DNA of 64,000 bases from Halichondria panicea. Its lineage: Eukaryota > Porifera > Demospongiae > Suberitida > Halichondriidae. The notes under the pieces were generated by a model. That model was not told the DNA's origin, did not search any database, and saw nothing but the letters and a program-made list of their open reading frames with translations. Each line of letters starts with the position of its first letter. Position 1 is the first letter of the stretch. This document shows positions 59,006 to 64,000 of this stretch, one piece after another. A program made the translations under genes and the position numbers. The stretch lies in contig NC_087382.1 in the NCBI RefSeq assembly GCF_963675165.1, positions 5,309,963 through 5,373,962 of the forward strand. The letters run 5' to 3'.

Positions 59006-59239
59006 CCGTATAGCGCGAAATGTTCGAGGGGCTTAATTTTCGCGGATTTCGTGGGTTAGAATTCTATTCGAAAATTAAGTCCACGAAAATTGTTCTTTAA
59101 TTAGAATTACCTGCTATCGTGCAAATATTTAAAGGTGTGGCTTCCGGTAAGCAGTCATTCCGCGAACATTGTGCAACGAAATGGTTTTTAGAGGCCAATC
59201 CACGAAATATAAGTGCCTCGAAAATTTCGCGCTATACGG
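59006..59239. mobile_element. TA-flanked MITE (CCGTATAGCGCGAAA ends)
   Basis: CCGTATAGCGCGAAAT at the left is inverted at the right (TTTCGCGCTATACGG), with TA on both sides. Internal CGCGGATTTCGTGGG-type motifs resemble 51817-52085 but are divergent. It lies just after the truncated POT remnant. Confidence 0.82.
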
Positions 59240-59600
59240 TATATAACAATAAAACTCCATTATTTTAAAGACTGCAGGAATATATCAAAACTTTAAGTAT
59301 TCTGTAAAATCATTAACAACAATTACTGCAAATGAAAAAATCGCATAGTAAGTATGCCATATACATGTATACATGACTTGTAGTTATGTCAATGTCAATG
59401 GAATACAAATGTAATTACTTATGAAGCTCTTGGAAAGGCTTACTATATTATGATAGGACAAAATAAATTTGCCATAATTATTTTGAGAAGGTATACCATC
59501 AACTTGGGTATTTCCGAAAAAACATGTGGCCGTTTGGCAACTGCTTTACAAAGCCATTAAAGAAATAATCATCAATAACTAAAGCTAAAACATAATTATA

Positions 59601-59802
59601 CCGTATAGCAGGTAATTTTCGTCAGGTAAAACATTTGTAATTTCGTGGGCAAGCTGACCTCACCGAACCACGAAAACCTAGGTATTAATTTTACCGGCAA
59701 TGATTTAATGCAATGAAGCAAATGCAGTTTTTTTACTCACAAAAGTCACTGTTGTTCAAGTCGAATGAATTTTTTACCCCAAGAAAATTACCCACTCTAC
59801 AG
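59601..59802. repeat. Diverged CCGTATAGC-family element
   Basis: The left end TA-CCGTATAGCAGGTAATTTTCG is clear. The right end (AAGAAAATTACCCACTCTACAG) is a weak inverted match. A one-ended or decayed family member. Confidence 0.5.
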
Positions 59803-60221
59803 ATCTAGCATATCCCACATTGTGGGGCTTCTTGTTTCACAGGAGCTTCCGTGGTTACTGGGGAACTACAGGGGAAGTACTAAGTCTACCCCAATGTCAG
59901 ACAATCAGATGGCCATGCCATTATGTGGTTGAACTGGTGCTTTCTTTCAAACTTCCCTAGGTGCATAGCATGAGGAAATCATCATGACACAATATTTAAA
60001 GTGCTTCTTAACAAGTAAAAGTAGTGAAAAACAGCTAGTATACTGAAACAGACAGAAGTGGAGCATCCATTGAACAGTGAGTTTAAGATCACAATTATCA
60101 TTGTAGTTACTATAATTATGGCATGCATTGTATATACAATAGGTATACATAACCATTCTTGGAGCAGCATAACTGTAACATACGTACCAATTAACAGCCA
60201 TCCCATACATGCACCTCAGAT
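59803..60221. other. 5' flank of the beta-helix membrane protein gene
   Basis: No gene or clear repeat seen. It should include the promoter of the downstream gene. Confidence 0.45.
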
Positions 60222-63200
60222 ATGCTGTCTATAAGTATTCTCAGCTGGTTAGTGCTGGTACTGACCCTAGCTACTGTTACCAGGAGTGAGCACTATCACA
60301 TTGTGCCAGTGGATTCAACTGACTTTTGTCATGACTATCGAAATGGAACTTGTTTCAGCAGACGTGTTATCTGGTGGAGACAATCTCACCTTAAGCTTTC
60401 TACCTGGAGATCATGTTTTAACTGATCGTTTATTGATTCGTAACTTCTCACATGTGCAAATCACTGGCCAGAACACAAGTACAACTGTAGTTGAATTTCT
60501 TAGCAATGGTGAGATATTTTTTGTTAGTATTTCTGAATTAAATATCGAAAACGTTGGTTTTGTTAGAGCGAATTTAGGACCTCAAAACAATGATCAAACT
60601 TTTATCATTGACGGTGCCAATAATGTGCACATCAAAGACCGCTATTTTTCAGACTTGGAAAACCAGCTCGTTAAAATTGCTAATACTCGAACTGCAACAA
60701 TTGAGAGCACTCTCTTTGAACAACACTGGTCAAGCACTACATGTTGAGGCTGACAATGTGAACATAACAAATAGCGAGTTCACTAGGAATGATGGAGGTG
60801 CAGTTTACATTGAATCAAACAATACGCTGATCACCAACACAGAGTTCAACTACAACAGTGATGTAATCGGAGGAGCATTACAAGTGGTATCTGGTGTAAC
60901 TTCACAAACAACAGTGCTGACTGTGGTGGAGCGATTGATGTTGTCTCAGGCAGTGTGTCCATCTCCAACAGTGAGCTGACAAACAACAGTGCTGACTATG
61001 GTGGAGCGATTGGTGTTGTCTCAGGCAGTCATGATATATGTTTCTACGTCTTTCTTGATATTTAAAGACACTAACATTGCTAATAACATGGCCAGTTCTA
61101 TGGAGGATGGAGGCATTATTTATGTTTCTGACAGTCGAGTCGACTTTAATGGACCTACAACATTCAGTAATTCGGGGTATGCTTGGAGGAGCCATCAGTG
61201 CTGAACAGAGTCGAATATACATTAACACGGAAGGAGTGATCATCACCAACAACACGGCTACCTTTGGAGGAGGGATATTTCTGAGAGAAAGTACACTCTT
61301 CATATATAAGCCAATAAATATCTATCAAAACACAGCACACCAGGATGGTGGAGGGATTTATGCTTTTTCAAGTACAATTGAATTTCACATTCCAAGTAAA
61401 CAAAGTGAGATTACTGAAAACATTGCCGAGAATGGTGGAGGTATTAATGCATTAGCAACAACCCGGCCTTAACCTTACTCAATCGTACGTTAACATTGAC
61501 TCAAACACAGCTAATGCTATTGGAGATGGAATGTATCTACAGCAATTTTCGAAACTGTACCTATTTAAAAAGAAAAATTTAACATATGTCATGTTGATGA
61601 TTAACAACAACGTGGCTCAGTATGGAGGGGGGATATTTGTGGCAGATGACACACAGAGGAGCCCGTGTGGAGGAGGGGCCACAGAAGATGATGCTACTCA
61701 AACTATTTTTGCTGAATGCTTTTTCAAACAATTAAATTGTATAATCATGGCTCCGTAAACTATTTCAACACATTGACTAACAACACAGCTACCCAGTCAG
61801 GAGCAGACATATACGGAGGTCTGTTGGACAGGTGTACAGCAAGTTAAGTAAAAAGGCTGAATATAAATCTTCAAAAGGGTTGGACTACATCAGTAACGCT
61901 TATAAAATCCTCCACCAAATTGTCAATATCCTCTAGACCTGTTCAAGTATTTCTTTAATTGCAAAAATGACTATAAAATTATTTCCACAAGAAAGGGATA
62001 CACATTTAAAATCAGTGTTATGGCTGTTGACCAAGTTGAAAATCCAATAAATGCAACAATTTGCAGTTCTGTTATCACTGAGAGTAGAGTTGGTCGTCTC
62101 AAAGAAGGACAGGCAGAACAAGAAGTTGGCAATCAGTGCACAGAATTAGAGTACAATGTATTCTCACAAGACAGCTCTGCTCAAGTGGAACTCTATGCTG
62201 AAGGTCCATGCATTAATTTGGGAATTTCAAGACAACTTATCAATATTTCTTTTCAAATCTGCTCATGCCCTATTGGGCTCAAATCTGTCGAGTCCGATAT
62301 TGAGTGCAAGTGTGTTTGTGATCTAGACTTGCAACAAAGATATCGGATAACAAACTGTTTTGAGGAAAATGGAACTGTAACGCTGGAAAGAAATAACAAC
62401 ATGTGGATAGAAGTCATAAATACTACGAACGAAACAGGTTACGTTGTTAGCAGTACACTTGACTATTGTGTGCAAAAACCAGTCAACATCCGTCTAAGCA
62501 ACCCTGACAAACAGTGTGCCTACAATCGAAGTGGTGTCTTGTGTGGAGAATGTGAACCAGGACTCAGTCTTGTATTAGCTACGTCAAACTGTAAAGAATG
62601 CTCTGATCTTTACCTTCTTCTACTAATACCATTTGCGCTGGCAGGCATATTGCTAGTTGCTTTAATTCTCGTGCTCAACATCACTATAGCAACTGGAACT
62701 ATTCATGGCCTCATATTTTACGCCAACATAGTAGTTGCTAATAAAGCAATTTTTTTTTCTATATAGTTTAAACAACTTTTTATCAGTTTTTGTATCATGG
62801 TTGAATCTTGACCTGGGAATCGAGACATGCTTTTACGATGGAATGAACTCTCAAGCAAAAGTACTCCTTCAAGTTGTCTTTCCCGCTTACCTGTTTCTTC
62901 TTATGTTTCTTATTATCATTTTGAGCAAGTACTTTGACTCATTTGCAAAGCTCCTCTCCAAAAGGAACCCAGTTGCTGCCCTAGGCACTCTCGTTTTATT
63001 CTCTTATCAAAAATGTTTACAGTTTATCATTGATGCACTATAAAACAGGGTCTTGGAATATCCTGACGGATCCACCAAGACAGTATGGTTGTTTAACGGC
63101 AATGTGCTATACTTCACTCCCAAACACATCCCTCAGTTTGTTGATGCAGCCATAATCCTCATTGCTGGTGGATTGTTCACTGTGCTGCTCTTTTTTGGAC

Positions 63201-63908
63201 AATAGTTTCCGCGCTGTTCCAAGGTTATGAAATAGACCAAAAAACAAAGTACATTGGTTTCATGGACGCATATCATGCTCCATTCACTCCCAAGCATCGC
63301 TACTGGGTGGGACTGCTCCTCTTTGCTCTTATTGTTCACAATATACTAGCTTCCATGGCTCCAGACAATTTTCTTCCCGTGCTATCATCTGGGGCTGTAT
63401 CAGTTGGACTGATTGGATGGAAACTACTGAATAATCGTTTGTTAAAAGTAGCTAAGTTCTGTGATTCCCTCGGAAATCTCTATCTACTCAACGTTGCTAT
63501 TCTAGCATTTGGCACCTCCTATGTCAAAGATACAAATAAAGATCAGTCAGCACTAGCCAATATTTCAATGGCTATATTATTTACCCTATTTGTGACAGCC
63601 CTCAGCTACCATTTTTACCAATAATATTCGTACTCAAGAAGAGTAGTACATGGCTGAAGATAGAGGACACCATAAGGAACTTAGGAGCAGGTGCTGCAGA
63701 CATGAGACTCCGACGAGCTAAAAATGCCCGGGAAATGTATCAGCTGGTAGCCGATGAAAACAATGATAATGAATTACTCGAAGCAGTAGACAAATATGAT
63801 CAAAGAGACCCCGTGTACCCACCTTACACTGATGGAGCAGAGGAAGAAGCTGACCCTGATCATTACATCACTCCTCCCATCATCAGACCAGCCACCAGGC
63901 CTGACTAG
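60222..63908 (+). pseudogene. Beta-helix (Pmp-like repeat) / cysteine-rich / multi-span membrane protein, single-exon layout with several frameshifts
   Basis: The ATG at 60222 gives a signal-peptide-like LSISILSWLVLVLTLATVT. A right-handed beta-helix-type region follows with N-rich turns and repeated GGA(I/V)YV, GGGIFL and GGGIYAF motifs (about 60760-61660). Next is a Cys-rich stretch (CSCPIGLKSVESDIECKC, CGECEPGLSLV), a first membrane span (LLLLIPFALAGILLVALILVL, about 62600), further spans with ETCFYDGM and DAYHAPFTPKHRYW, and a charged tail to 63908. Family knowledge: such proteins are numerous in sponges/cnidarians and have no assigned function. The frame changes near 60345, 60730, 61180, 61470, 61720, 62755 (poly-T), 63040, 63200 and 63610, with stops between, so as read it is broken. 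Short unseen introns or sequence errors could explain some shifts, but not obviously all. Confidence 0.75.
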
Positions 63909-64000
63909 CTGAGACTATCCTACAGAGACGAGCTAGCCCCCCTCACCACAGAGGACTACAGAAGACCAGCCCAAGGTGAATGACAACCACAATGCAAGGT

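Overview
The window looks like animal nuclear DNA, most likely from a demosponge. This is inferred from three things: short spliceosomal introns with GT/AG borders, dense small mobile elements with microsatellites, and at the right end a member of a beta-helix plus multi-span membrane protein family that I associate with sponges and cnidarians. No species can be named from the sequence alone. There are no prokaryotic-style operons, no tRNA or rRNA genes that I can see, and no CRISPR.

Layout. (1) 203-14835, plus strand: the 3' half of DNAJC13 (RME-8, the endosomal DnaJ protein). I could build 26 exons with GT/AG borders; they sum to 3580 nt and keep one open frame of 1192 residues to the stop. 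Intron 15 holds a complete antisense single-exon gene (8945-10498) for a POT/PTR (SLC15-like) transporter relative. (2) 14836-58917: a tandem array made by repeated segmental duplication. It has intact or nearly intact single-exon POT-like genes at 16331, 21603, 30525, 39955, 46925, 52356 and 56237. Between them lie decayed POT pseudogenes that share one old retroelement insertion, a 5'-truncated POT fragment, and three broken copies of the 3' end of DNAJC13 (25424-29054, 35475-38495, 44144-44326). The copies were joined to POT sequence through 3-6 bp microhomology junctions; two junctions create chimeric POT/DNAJC13 reading frames. (3) 58918-60221: a mobile-element-rich spacer. (4) 60222-63908, plus strand: a beta-helix/cysteine-rich/multi-span membrane protein gene broken by several frameshifts.

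How the parts relate. The parental DNAJC13 appears functional, while its copies are 5'-truncated and carry splice-site losses and frameshifts. The transporter genes are the expanding part of the array. They are most alike in a cytosolic loop and the C-terminal tail, where even synonymous sites match between the antisense intronic gene and the array. This suggests gene conversion or sequence-level constraint. Several mobile elements can be placed exactly because paralogous copies preserve the empty site: a 103-bp foldback, a 269-bp TA-flanked MITE and a 1127-bp TIR element core.

Limits: exon borders are from reading, not transcripts. Family names come from recognising motifs, not from a search. 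Very similar neighbouring units could partly reflect assembly of haplotypes.
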